From JBMYZL01 sp965661765 (GTDB lineage Bacteria > Bacteroidota > Bacteroidia > Flavobacteriales_D > Sanyastnellaceae), in assembly GCA_965661765.1 (NCBI GenBank), contig CBFIFE010000023.1, forward strand, positions 1-36,438: a stretch of DNA of 36,438 bases, written 5' to 3'. Each line of letters begins with the position of its first letter. The first letter of the stretch is position 1. The notes under the pieces are model-generated. The model saw only the letters and a list, made by a program, of their open reading frames with translations, searched no databases and was not told the origin of the DNA. Of the stretch, positions 24,119-31,536 are shown one piece after another. The translations under genes were made by a program, and so were the position numbers.

Positions 24119-24253
24119 TTCCCCTAGTCACCTTAGCCAACTTAGTCACCTTAGTCACCTTAGTCACCTTAGTCACCTTAGTCACCTTAGTCACCCTAGT
24201 CCCCCTCGTTCCTTAGTCTCCCTGGTCTCCCTAGTTTCCTTGGTCACCTTAGT
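24090..24253 (-). repeat. Degenerate 9-nt tandem array D (GGTGACTAA / GACTAGGGN)
   Basis: This is the longest array, about 160 bp. Its core at roughly 24146-24195 is at least five near-identical copies of TTAGTCACC (minus strand GGTGACTAA). The flanks carry CTAGTCTCC-like units. The G-rich strand is the sense strand of the SiaB-like gene, and that gene's TAA stop lies in the first degenerate unit. The core has GG rather than GGG, so only the flanks have strong quadruplex potential. Confidence 0.95.
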
Positions 24254-24818
24254 TCTTCACTAGGACGCCCAAAGTGAACAAGAAAAGGTCGTCCCCTCTT
24301 TCTGAGAACTCGTAATTCAACGGACCCTGGGATTTTTTCGCGATGCTCAGCAACCCCAGGCCGGCTCCGCCCCGCTCGCTCAGCTCGCCGTTCGCCAATG
24401 TTTCCACATACTTGCGGCGGAGTTCTTGGTGGGAGAGCCCATTGACCTTGGCCAGCCGTTCGCGGAGTCGGGCGGCCATATCGAAGTCCACCCAGTTGCC
24501 ACATTGCACGTGGAAACCAAGAGGAGTCGACTCAATCGTCAAGTAAATGTGAATGTCTCCGTGCTCGTCAAAATGGCCGTGTCGGGAAACATTTTGCAAA
24601 CATTCAATCAGCACACTGACGACCCTGCGCGTGATTTTGCGCTGCATGCTTGTGCTCTGAATGGCTTGCTCGCTCAGGGCCAGCAACCCCGTGAGGGACG
24701 CGTCATTCAGAAAGCCTGTGTAGCTCATGACCACGCCATTGCCACCAGAGGGGACAGGCTTTTCCCACAAATGCTGTTGCATTTCTTGCAGGAGGGCTGA
24801 TTTTACAATTTCAGGCAT
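24249..24818 (-). CDS. SiaB-like protein kinase / GHKL ATPase-fold protein (DUF6272 type)
   Basis: This 189-residue soluble protein has the two short ATP-binding motifs of the GHKL fold: an N-box, ECLQNVSRHG (Glu72, Asn76), and a G-box, GGAGLGL (150-156). The overall form resembles SiaB-family kinases, which in Pseudomonas phosphorylate the partner SiaC in a switch that controls diguanylate cyclase activity and biofilm formation. No SiaA phosphatase, SiaC or SiaD is present in this window, so its partner must be elsewhere or differ. The N-terminal half contains FLNDASLTGLLALSEQAI, typical of the family. A promoter with good spacing lies at 24836-24868. The stop codon is embedded in array D. 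Confidence 0.82.
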   Translation of the reverse strand: MPEIVKSALLQEMQQHLWEKPVPSGGNGVVMSYTGFLNDASLTGLLALSEQAIQSTSMQRKITRRVVSVLIECLQNVSRHGHFDEHGDIHIYLTIESTPLGFHVQCGNWVDFDMAARLRERLAKVNGLSHQELRRKYVETLANGELSERGGAGLGLLSIAKKSQGPLNYEFSERGDDLFLFTLGVLVKN

Positions 24819-24835
24819 GACCAGGCTTGAGGCGA

Positions 24836-24868
24836 CGAATTTACGGAATGTTCCGACGAAATTCCAAA
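24836..24868 (-). promoter_or_regulatory. Promoter of the SiaB-like gene with internal palindrome
   Basis: On the minus strand TTTG (24865-24868) and TAAATTCG (24836-24843, one mismatch from TAnnTTTG) are 21 nt apart. Between them is CGGAA-TG-TTCCG (24844-24855), an interrupted palindrome placed where a repressor would block the polymerase. Confidence 0.5.
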
Positions 24869-25016
24869 TTTGTTCGGTTAAACTTCACCGCCAAATTAGT
24901 CGAAAATGAGTGGCCTTTTCAACAAGCGAACTGTCAGTTTTCCACCATTCTTTCCATAACACTAAAGGATTTCATCGTGTTTTATCCAGTTCACACGGAT
25001 TGGACAGGAGATGGGT

Positions 25017-25301
25017 TCAATTTCGAAGGCGTCGAACGGCGGATTCATGCACGATGGAAACCCCTTCCGGTGTCCGAATCATTTCGTAGAATGATGGATG
25101 GAGGTAGTTGAGGGTTCGGTTGTAAGCCCGGCCTTCGAAGTGGCATCTCCAAACCAGCATCGCCAAACGCTTTGTGGTGCTCCAGGCGTGTTGGTTGAAA
25201 CCCTCCGGCCGTGGGAATCCATTCACATGACGTCGCGCTTCTTCGAGGGAGGCAATGGAACTCTGGGTTTGCCAGAGGGCGGGGTTCATGGGTACAGCCA
25301 T
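25017..25301 (-). CDS. Small protein of unknown function
   Basis: This 94-residue basic protein begins MAVPMNPALWQTQSSIASLE. It has no signal peptide or membrane segment. Visible features are several Trp and aromatic residues (NQHAWSTTKRLAMLVWRCHF, YLHPSFYEMIRTPEGV) and a basic C-terminus, RRLRN. No family is recognised. Starts at ATG 25289 or GTG 25346 are also possible; the GTG lies in the hairpin at 25344-25368, which makes it unlikely. It lies 76 nt downstream of the WYL regulator on the same strand, and about 200 bp without a recognised gene separate it from the SiaB-like start. Confidence 0.5.
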   Translation of the reverse strand: MAVPMNPALWQTQSSIASLEEARRHVNGFPRPEGFNQHAWSTTKRLAMLVWRCHFEGRAYNRTLNYLHPSFYEMIRTPEGVSIVHESAVRRLRN

Positions 25302-25343
25302 TTGGATGAATGTTGATGATTTGACACAGCAAACATCCAAGGC

Positions 25344-25368
25344 CACTCCTCAATCTATTTGAGGAGTG
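25344..25368. other. Perfect 10-bp inverted repeat after the WYL gene
   Basis: CACTCCTCAA (25344-25353) pairs perfectly with TTGAGGAGTG (25359-25368) around a 5-nt loop, 9 nt past the WYL gene stop. There is no T-tract on either side, so it is either a non-canonical terminator, an RNA stabiliser, or an operator for the small gene downstream. Confidence 0.6.
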
Positions 25369-25377
25369 AGCAAAAGG

Positions 25378-26409
25378 TCATGATTTTTCGTAAAAGCGCA
25401 GGGTTTCACGGATTTGTGATGCGATTTTTTGCCGCAGGCTTTCAGGTTGAATCACTTGAATCTCAGGGCCATACCCCAAGATGAGCTGAGTGAGCTCGAA
25501 GGTTTGGTGGGTGCGCAATCGCAGTTCAATGATTCCATCGGGATGCTCAAAAATGCGCTGGCTTGCATGAATCGGCGTGGTCTCGAGGTAGCTTTTGAGC
25601 ACAGGATGGATGTGAAAGACCAAATCCTCCACCGCCCCCGTCAACACGGTCACCCCGATGCTGTCACGGAAGAAGGTCGCGCGATCGAATCCCTCCGGTG
25701 GGCTGAACTTTCGGCCGGCATATTCGAGGGAGTTGGGGACGATGCGGTCGAGCCCGAAGGTGCGGATTTGGTCTTTGTTTCGGTCCAAACCCGTCACATA
25801 CCATCGGTTGCGATGTTCCTTCAGCAGCAAAGGCTCGAGTTCGTAGGTGGTCGCAGGCGCATCCCCGAATTTTTGATAGGCGAATTGAACAACCTCCTGC
25901 GCCCGGATGTGGCTCAAGAGCGGGGCCAGCCACTCGGATCCCGCAATTCGCGGCGCTGATTCGAAATGGACAAAGTCGGCATTGCCGCTCATTTTGAGGT
26001 CAGGGGCGATGGCGAGTCGGTCGGAAATTTGTTGAATCGCGTCGTGGAAGGCCTCGAAGATGGGGAAGTCTTTGAATTGAACGAGCGTTCGGGCGGCAAA
26101 CTGCATGGCCTCGCGCTGTTCGTCGCTGAGGTTGAATTGTTTGATCGTGAAATCGGGGTCGGTGTAGCAGTAGCCACCGTGGGCCCTGTTGTAGACAATG
26201 GGCGCATGGTAGCCCAAATCCGGGTCGTTCCGCATCGCCTTGAGGTCCTTCTCAATGGCCGAATCGCTGATGCGTTCGCCTTCGCTGCTGAACAGTTTTT
26301 CTTCACATGCCCGCCTCAGATCGCGAAGCTTCGGGTACGGCCGCATGGTGTTGCGGAGGCAGTCGTCGATGATTTGGTAACGAAGAAAGGCGAATTTGTT
26401 CGCGGGCAT
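25378..26409 (-). CDS. WYL-domain transcriptional regulator
   Basis: This 343-residue regulator has an N-terminal winged-helix region (about 1-75, FAFLRYQIIDDCL, ISDSAIEKDLKAMR). A WYL domain covers about residues 160-240 (SEWLAPLLSHIRAQEVVQFA, YELEPLLLKEHRNRWYVTGL), with WYV in place of the WYL triad. A WCX-like C-terminal region follows (RTHQTFELTQLILGYGPEIQ). WYL proteins often sense nucleic acid fragments or other ligands and control DNA-damage or defence genes, but no such genes are in this window. It begins 13 nt after the DUF554 gene, probably in one transcript. Confidence 0.9.
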   Translation of the reverse strand: MPANKFAFLRYQIIDDCLRNTMRPYPKLRDLRRACEEKLFSSEGERISDSAIEKDLKAMRNDPDLGYHAPIVYNRAHGGYCYTDPDFTIKQFNLSDEQREAMQFAARTLVQFKDFPIFEAFHDAIQQISDRLAIAPDLKMSGNADFVHFESAPRIAGSEWLAPLLSHIRAQEVVQFAYQKFGDAPATTYELEPLLLKEHRNRWYVTGLDRNKDQIRTFGLDRIVPNSLEYAGRKFSPPEGFDRATFFRDSIGVTVLTGAVEDLVFHIHPVLKSYLETTPIHASQRIFEHPDGIIELRLRTHQTFELTQLILGYGPEIQVIQPESLRQKIASQIRETLRFYEKS

Positions 26410-26422
26410 GCCGTGAAGATAT

Positions 26423-27109
26423 TCAGAATGGCATCAAGGTCGGCAGGACTTCCTGCAGCCAAGTGGATGCGGGGCGAGCGGCGGGCAGCACGAGGAGGGC
26501 AGGGAGCAAGTTGACCAATTGAAAGGACCGAATGCCCAGCAGGTCCAGCCCCAAGGCGAGGAGCATGATGCCCCCGAGGGCCCCGAGTTCACCTGTGAGT
26601 TCGGGACTGATGAAGGGCCCCAAAGCGACGAAGGCAAGCGTCAGGGTGCCTTGGAACAACAAGACGGCCAGGGCGGACCAAAGCACGCTGCTCCCCAGCG
26701 CGGCAGCGAGAAAAGCCCCGCTGACGAGGTCCATGGTGCCCTTGACCAGCAAGACGGTCGGGTCTCCACCAAGGCCGTCTTCCATGCAGCCCACGACGGT
26801 CATCGCCCCTGCACAGAACAACAGGGAGGCCTGCAGCCAGCCGGGGGTGTGCCCGTCGTCGGTGTTTGCGCCTGGGATGCGGGATTGCAGCCGAAGGGCT
26901 TCGCCGACCCCAGCACCCACAACGAGGGCGAGAAAAATGGCAAACGGGTCGTTCATGTCCGCAGCCATCACCCCGCCGAGGCCGAGTGTGAACAGCCCCA
27001 GCGCGGCAAACACAGCGCGTTGAATCGACCCGGGGATTCGCTTGCCGAGGGCGAGCCCTGCCGAGGCACCCACAAAAACTGCTGCCGTGTTGTAGAGCGT
27101 TCCTACCAT
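26423..27109 (-). CDS. DUF554 (YqgA-like) membrane protein
   Basis: This 228-residue integral membrane protein has about six to seven hydrophobic segments and the family features GTLYNTAAVFVGASAGLALG at the start, VGCMEDGLGGDPTVLLVKG in the middle and LALGLDLLGIRSFQLVNLLPAL near the end. Members are called DUF554/YqgA and possibly transport small solutes; the function is unproven. Its start is only 25 bp from the divergent tgt start. A candidate -7 box, TAACTTCG (complement of 27114-27121, one mismatch), overlaps the tgt -7 box. The WYL gene follows after 13 nt. Confidence 0.9.
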   Translation of the reverse strand: MVGTLYNTAAVFVGASAGLALGKRIPGSIQRAVFAALGLFTLGLGGVMAADMNDPFAIFLALVVGAGVGEALRLQSRIPGANTDDGHTPGWLQASLLFCAGAMTVVGCMEDGLGGDPTVLLVKGTMDLVSGAFLAAALGSSVLWSALAVLLFQGTLTLAFVALGPFISPELTGELGALGGIMLLALGLDLLGIRSFQLVNLLPALLVLPAARPASTWLQEVLPTLMPF

Positions 27110-27113
27110 GTGC

Positions 27114-27121
27114 CGAAGTTA
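27114..27121 (-). promoter_or_regulatory. Candidate -7 box for DUF554
   Basis: TAACTTCG on the minus strand has one mismatch to TAnnTTTG and shares two base pairs with the opposing tgt -7 box. It ends 5 nt from the start codon. Confidence 0.4.
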
Positions 27122-27127
27122 CATTTG
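27120..27127 (+). promoter_or_regulatory. -7 box for tgt
   Basis: TACATTTG is an exact TAnnTTTG match ending 7 nt before the tgt ATG, so the transcript would be nearly leaderless. A -33 element at normal spacing is not clear. Confidence 0.6.
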
Positions 27128-27134
27128 CACTTCT

Positions 27135-28265
27135 ATGGAATTCACTTTGTCAGCGAAGGATGCCGGCTCAAATGCCCGAGCCGGAACTTTGCGCACTCCT
27201 CATGGCGAGATCGCCACGCCGATTTTCATGCCGGTTGGTACGGCTGGGACCGTGAAGGCGGTGCCGCAGCGGGATTTGGCCGAAGACATTCGCGCCGAAA
27301 TCATCCTTGGCAACACCTACCACCTCTATCTGCGACCCGGTACGGATGTTTTGGAGTCCGCCGGCGGTTTGCACAAATTCACGGGTTGGGATCGGCCGAT
27401 TTTGACGGATAGCGGGGGGTACCAAGTGTTCAGTTTGGCGGCAAACCGGAAGATCACCGAGGAGGGGGCCACGTTTCGAAGCCACATCGATGGAAGCAAG
27501 CACTTGTTCAGTCCGGAGGCCTCGATGGACATTCAACGGCGAATCGGCGCCGACATCATCATGGCCTTCGATGAGTGTCCGCCTTTTCCCTGCGAGCACA
27601 GGTACGCCCGCGAGTCGCTGGATTTGACGCACCGCTGGCTCGATCGCTGTGTCGCTCGGCTGGCCGAGACGAAACCGCTGTACGGTCATGCCCAGGCGTT
27701 GTTCCCGATCGTCCAGGGCTCGACGTTTCGCGACCTGCGCACCCGGGCTGCGGAGGAGGTGGCGTCCCGGGGTGCTGCCGGCAACGCCATCGGAGGCCTG
27801 AGCGTGGGGGAACCGCACGAGGACATGTATGAGATGACGGATTTGGTCTGCCAAATCTTGCCAGAAGACAAGCCCCGCTACCTCATGGGCGTCGGCACAC
27901 CAGTGAACATTTTGGAGAACATCGCCCTCGGCGTGGACATGTTCGACTGCGTCATGCCCACCCGAAATGCGCGCCATGGCCTGCTCTTCACCTGGGACGG
28001 CGTGATCAACATCAAGAACAAAAAATGGGCAGATGACCATTCGCCGCTGGACCCGAAGGGCACTTCGCCAGTGGATGCGTTTTACAGCCGCAGTTATGTG
28101 CGCCACCTCGTGCACAGCGGTGAATACCTGGCGTTGTACATCTGCAGTGTGCACAATTTGGCGTTTTACCTGGAGTTGGTGCGGACGGCGCGAGCCCACA
28201 TTTTGGCCGGGGATTTTCGCGCTTGGAAAGATGCCGTGGTGCCGCAATTGACCCAGCGTTTGTGA
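27135..28265 (+). CDS. tgt: tRNA-guanine transglycosylase
   Basis: This 376-residue enzyme swaps guanine-34 for the queuosine precursor preQ1 in tRNAs with GUN anticodons. The catalytic motif TDSGGYQVFS is at 91-100 (Asp92 binding the base), and the second catalytic region, NIALGVDMFDCVMPTRNARHG, is complete. The C-terminal zinc site is not: where most bacterial enzymes have CxCxxC before YSRAYLRHL, this protein reads GTSPVDAFYSRSYVRHL near residue 308, and only HN of the later motif SVHNLAFYL remains. The ATG at 27135 is preferred to an upstream in-frame codon at 27108 because it follows the -7 box. It heads an operon with the LptF/G-like gene 7 nt downstream. Confidence 0.96.
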   Translation: MEFTLSAKDAGSNARAGTLRTPHGEIATPIFMPVGTAGTVKAVPQRDLAEDIRAEIILGNTYHLYLRPGTDVLESAGGLHKFTGWDRPILTDSGGYQVFSLAANRKITEEGATFRSHIDGSKHLFSPEASMDIQRRIGADIIMAFDECPPFPCEHRYARESLDLTHRWLDRCVARLAETKPLYGHAQALFPIVQGSTFRDLRTRAAEEVASRGAAGNAIGGLSVGEPHEDMYEMTDLVCQILPEDKPRYLMGVGTPVNILENIALGVDMFDCVMPTRNARHGLLFTWDGVINIKNKKWADDHSPLDPKGTSPVDAFYSRSYVRHLVHSGEYLALYICSVHNLAFYLELVRTARAHILAGDFRAWKDAVVPQLTQRL

Positions 28266-28272
28266 ACTTCTG

Positions 28273-29418
28273 ATGCCCAACCCGACCCCCATGCGCCCCC
28301 GATTCCGCTTCTGGACCCAGCTCGATCGATACATCGCCGGCATGTTCTTGAAGTCATTCTTCACCATGATCGGGGTGTTTTGCATCATTGCTGTGGTCTT
28401 CGATTTGATGGAGAACATCGGGGAGCTCATCGGCAATGCGGCGCCGCTTGGGGAAACCTTGCTCTATTATTTGAGCTTTTGCTTTCATTTCGGGAACCTC
28501 CTGAGTGGATTCATCGTGTTTCTGACCATCATTTGGTTCACCAGTCGGTTGGCCCAGCGGTCCGAGGTCATCGCCATGTTGTCCGGGGGAATGAGCTTTC
28601 GCCGATTCATGCGTCCGTATTTCATGGCTTCCACGGTGCTGGTGGGGTTGTCGCTTTTGGTGTCTCACTGGGTGTTGCCGGTGGCCAATGCACGAAAAGT
28701 GGATTTTGAATTCCAGTATGTGCACAAGGATTTCCACATTTCAGACCAACACTTGTACCGCGAAGTGGCCCCAGGCACCATCGCCTATTTTCGGTCGGTG
28801 AGCGTGGATCGGTTGACGGGTTATCGGTTCCAGCATGAGCAGTGGCGCCCTGACGGTACGCTGGCCCAGCGAATCATCGCGGCAAAGGCCACTTGGATTC
28901 CGGAAGACAGTCTCTGGCGCTTGATCAATGCCCGCGTTCGGGATTTCGACAATGCAGGTGCTGAGCATTTGCGGTACCTCACACGGCTGGACACCGCTTT
29001 GCAGATGCGGTTGGACGATTTCGGTACCCGATCGGAGTTGACTTCCACAATGACTTCGCCCCGGTTGCGGGACCACATCGAAGCAACCCGGGCGAAGGGC
29101 ATTCCCGTGGCGCAGTTGTTGCTGGAGTGGTTCGGTCGGACGGCGAACCCTTTCGCGATTTACGTCATGACGCTCTTGGGCGTGGGCATTGCATCGCGCA
29201 AGCAACGGGGTGGGATGGGCGCGCATTTGTTTGCCGCCGTCTTGGTCGCATTCACCTATGTCTTCACGGCGAAATTGATCACAGTTTATGCGGCGGCGGT
29301 GGTTTTGCCGGAGGGTTTCATGCTGTCCCAGCGTGGATTGTTGCTGCTGGCGGCTTGGTTGCCCAATGTGTTGTTTGGACTCTTGGGGTGGGCGATTGAT
29401 GCCAAAGCACCGAAATGA
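28273..29418 (+). CDS. LptF/LptG-family permease (lipopolysaccharide export)
   Basis: This 381-residue membrane protein has the YjgP/YjgQ layout: membrane segments near residues 30-60, 70-95 and 115-135, a periplasmic beta-jellyroll region of about residues 140-280 (TIAYFRSVSVDRLTGYRFQH, AAKATWIPEDSLWRL), and three C-terminal membrane segments. The cytoplasmic coupling helix is suggested by SRLAQRSEVIAMLSGGMSF. LptF and LptG with LptB2 pull LPS out of the inner membrane. Which of the two this is cannot be told by eye. It starts 7 nt after the tgt stop and ends 36 bp from the convergent ispE. Confidence 0.9.
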   Translation: MPNPTPMRPRFRFWTQLDRYIAGMFLKSFFTMIGVFCIIAVVFDLMENIGELIGNAAPLGETLLYYLSFCFHFGNLLSGFIVFLTIIWFTSRLAQRSEVIAMLSGGMSFRRFMRPYFMASTVLVGLSLLVSHWVLPVANARKVDFEFQYVHKDFHISDQHLYREVAPGTIAYFRSVSVDRLTGYRFQHEQWRPDGTLAQRIIAAKATWIPEDSLWRLINARVRDFDNAGAEHLRYLTRLDTALQMRLDDFGTRSELTSTMTSPRLRDHIEATRAKGIPVAQLLLEWFGRTANPFAIYVMTLLGVGIASRKQRGGMGAHLFAAVLVAFTYVFTAKLITVYAAAVVLPEGFMLSQRGLLLLAAWLPNVLFGLLGWAIDAKAPK

Positions 29419-29454
29419 CGCAAAACCATGGGCAACCCAGGGCGGCGCTGGAGG

Positions 29455-30348
29455 TCAGCCACCGACGGGACCGCTGAAGCCCATCCAACCTTCCGATACT
29501 GCGCGGTGGCGAATGTTGTCCGCCGATGCTGGGGTGTCGAAGAGGCCGAAAACGGCAGAACCGGTCCCCGTCAACGCATGGAAAGCCGCGCCTGCCTCTT
29601 GCATCCACGAGAGCGCTGAGGCGATGGCTGGGTGGGTGGCGGCGATGCCCGTTTGGAAATCGTTCGTCATCCCGTGTTTTTCCCACGTGTGGACGGGGTG
29701 TTGAACGACTTCTCTGAGATCCACAGGCCGTTCAGACACTTGGATGCCGGCAAAAGCAGCTCGGGTCGAAATGTGGATGCCCGGGTGCACGACCGCAACA
29801 TGCCAGCCTCGCAGGGCGTCCCAAACTTCGCCCATCGCCTCGAGGCACTCCCCTCTGCCTGTGATGTGGGCGGGGTCGTCTTGGATGAAGAAAGGGCAAT
29901 CGCTGCCCAGTGCTGCTGCCAAGTCGCTCAGCTCATTTTCTTCCAAGGCCATCGAGAGTGCGTCGTTGAGCATCCGCAGGGCGAAAGTCCCGTCAGCGCT
30001 TCCACCGCCCATGCCTGCGCCAGTGGGGATGGTCTTGTGAAGACGGAAGTTGACGTCAGGGAGTTGTCCCCCCGAATGGGCGTCGAGCAGTGCCCACGCC
30101 CGAAGGACCAAATTTTCATCCAACGCACCCGGCACGGCAATCCCCGTGGTGGTGAGGTGGGGGCCACGAGGGGTTCGTTGGGCCAAGACATCCAACGTCA
30201 AGATGTCCGTCCAGCCCTTTTCACCGGAAAGCGGCAGAAAAATAGAGGCCAAATCGTGGTAGCCATCCGCCCGCTTGCCCAAGACTTTCAAGCCCAAATT
30301 CAGTTTCGCCGGCGGAAAACCAATGCGTTGTTGCTCGACTGGATTCAT
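29455..30348 (-). CDS. ispE: 4-diphosphocytidyl-2-C-methyl-D-erythritol kinase
   Basis: This 297-residue GHMP kinase carries out the ATP-dependent fourth step of the MEP isoprenoid pathway. The N-terminus PPAKLNLGLKVLGKRADGYH holds the substrate-binding Lys and Asn. The ATP loop PTGAGMGGGSADG is at 108-120, and SDCPFF and a C-terminal TGTGSAVFGLF complete the family. The ATG at 30348 lies 8 nt past the era stop; a TTG at 30360 would overlap era but is less likely. It is cotranscribed with era on the minus strand and convergent with the LptF/G-like gene. Confidence 0.96.
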   Translation of the reverse strand: MNPVEQQRIGFPPAKLNLGLKVLGKRADGYHDLASIFLPLSGEKGWTDILTLDVLAQRTPRGPHLTTTGIAVPGALDENLVLRAWALLDAHSGGQLPDVNFRLHKTIPTGAGMGGGSADGTFALRMLNDALSMALEENELSDLAAALGSDCPFFIQDDPAHITGRGECLEAMGEVWDALRGWHVAVVHPGIHISTRAAFAGIQVSERPVDLREVVQHPVHTWEKHGMTNDFQTGIAATHPAIASALSWMQEAGAAFHALTGTGSAVFGLFDTPASADNIRHRAVSEGWMGFSGPVGG

Positions 30349-30356
30349 CTTCGCAT

Positions 30357-31277
30357 TCAATCCAGATAGCCGAATCGCCGCAATTTTTGTTCGTCATTGC
30401 GCCAGTCCTCGTCCACTTTGACGAAAAGGTCGAGAAAGACTTTGTTTTGGATGAATCGCTCAATGTCCTTCCGTGCATCGGTGCCGACGCGCTTGATCAT
30501 GCGGCCAGCGCTCCCGATGACAATTTGCTTCTGGGTCTCTCGGGCCACCCGGATTTCAGCGCGAATGCGCACGATTTCAGGGCTTTCTTCGTAGGATTCC
30601 ACCACCACTTCGCAGGAATATGGAATTTCCTGGCGGTAATGGGTCAGGATTTTTTCCCGAATGATTTCAGCCACAAAAAACCGCATGGGCTTGTCTGTCA
30701 GCTCATCTTTCGGGAAGTAGGGAGGGCTTTCTGGGAGCATATCGACAATCCGGGCCAAAATCGATTCCACATTGAATCCATGCAGCGCACTGATGGGGGC
30801 GACGGTGGCACGAGGAATTCGCGCCTTCCAGTATTCCACCCGCTCGATGGCCTTCGCTTGGTCGGACAAATCGATCTTGTTGACCAACACAATGGTCGGC
30901 ACGTCCATCGCCGCGATTTTGTCGAACGTGGCGGGGTGTGCCATGTCGTCCTCGAACACGTCGGTGACCAACAACAACACGTCGGCGTCTTGCAGTGCCG
31001 TCCGCACAAATTTCATCATGCCTTCCTGCAGCTTGTAGGCCGGGTCGAGGACCCCTGGCGTGTCGCTGTAGACAATCTGCCAATTCTCATCATTGACAAT
31101 GCCCATGATCCGGTGGCGCGTGGTTTGCGCCTTCTTGTTGATGATGCTGAGCCGCTCACCCACCAGCTGATTCATCAGCGTCGATTTCCCGACATTGGGG
31201 GAACCAACGATGTTCACAAACCCGGATTTGTGGCCAGGCGGAGGTGTGGGTGGTGTGGGGGGGAGGTGGTCGCTCAT
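30357..31277 (-). CDS. era: GTPase Era
   Basis: This 306-residue GTPase binds the 3' end of 16S rRNA and helps mature the 30S subunit. The G domain has GSPNVGKST (25-33), DTPGVL, and NKIDL. The C-terminal KH domain has EVVVESYEE and QKQIVIGSAGRMIKRVG. The start at 31277 is set by the -7 box 19 nt upstream. Residues 5-15 (LPPTPPTPPPG) are a proline-rich extension that most Era proteins lack. It heads an operon with ispE. With der at the other end of the window, two ribosome-assembly GTPases are present, though not linked. Confidence 0.96.
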   Translation of the reverse strand: MSDHLPPTPPTPPPGHKSGFVNIVGSPNVGKSTLMNQLVGERLSIINKKAQTTRHRIMGIVNDENWQIVYSDTPGVLDPAYKLQEGMMKFVRTALQDADVLLLVTDVFEDDMAHPATFDKIAAMDVPTIVLVNKIDLSDQAKAIERVEYWKARIPRATVAPISALHGFNVESILARIVDMLPESPPYFPKDELTDKPMRFFVAEIIREKILTHYRQEIPYSCEVVVESYEESPEIVRIRAEIRVARETQKQIVIGSAGRMIKRVGTDARKDIERFIQNKVFLDLFVKVDEDWRNDEQKLRRFGYLD

Positions 31278-31295
31278 GGGCAGGGATTCAGGAGG

Positions 31296-31303
31296 CAAAG
31301 ATA
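31296..31303 (-). promoter_or_regulatory. -7 box for era-ispE
   Basis: TATCTTTG on the minus strand is an exact TAnnTTTG match. The era ATG follows after 18 nt, giving a leader of about a dozen bases. Confidence 0.6.
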
Positions 31304-31368
31304 AGGTCCCCAAGATGCGGAGTTGCAGGGGGTGAGGGGAAGACCCAAAGAGATTTTTGAAAACCTGG

Positions 31369-31399
31369 TTGGTCTGAAGCAAAAAAGGATGTACATTTG
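31369..31399 (+). promoter_or_regulatory. Promoter of the initiator tRNA gene
   Basis: TTG (31369-31371) and TACATTTG (31392-31399, exact -7 match) are separated by 20 nt. Transcription would begin about 40 nt before the tRNA. Confidence 0.65.
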
Positions 31400-31445
31400 C
31401 CCTCCCGTTGGCGTTTCGAACGTCGCATCGCACAACGGATACATC

Positions 31446-31518
<73 letters not shown>

Positions 31519-31536
31519 AAAGCCTCACGGCAGCAA

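Noticed and set aside
13806..24253. CRISPR array
   Set aside because: The units are 9 nt, contiguous and degenerate, with no unique spacers of 25-40 nt and no cas genes.
24057..24263. Open frame encoding SHL repeats
   Set aside because: It is the 9-nt array D translated in its only open plus-strand frame; the period of 9 makes such frames automatically.
25378..26409. WYL regulator as a sign of a defence island
   Set aside because: No restriction, toxin, nuclease or CRISPR gene lies near; neighbours are DUF554 and a small unknown protein.
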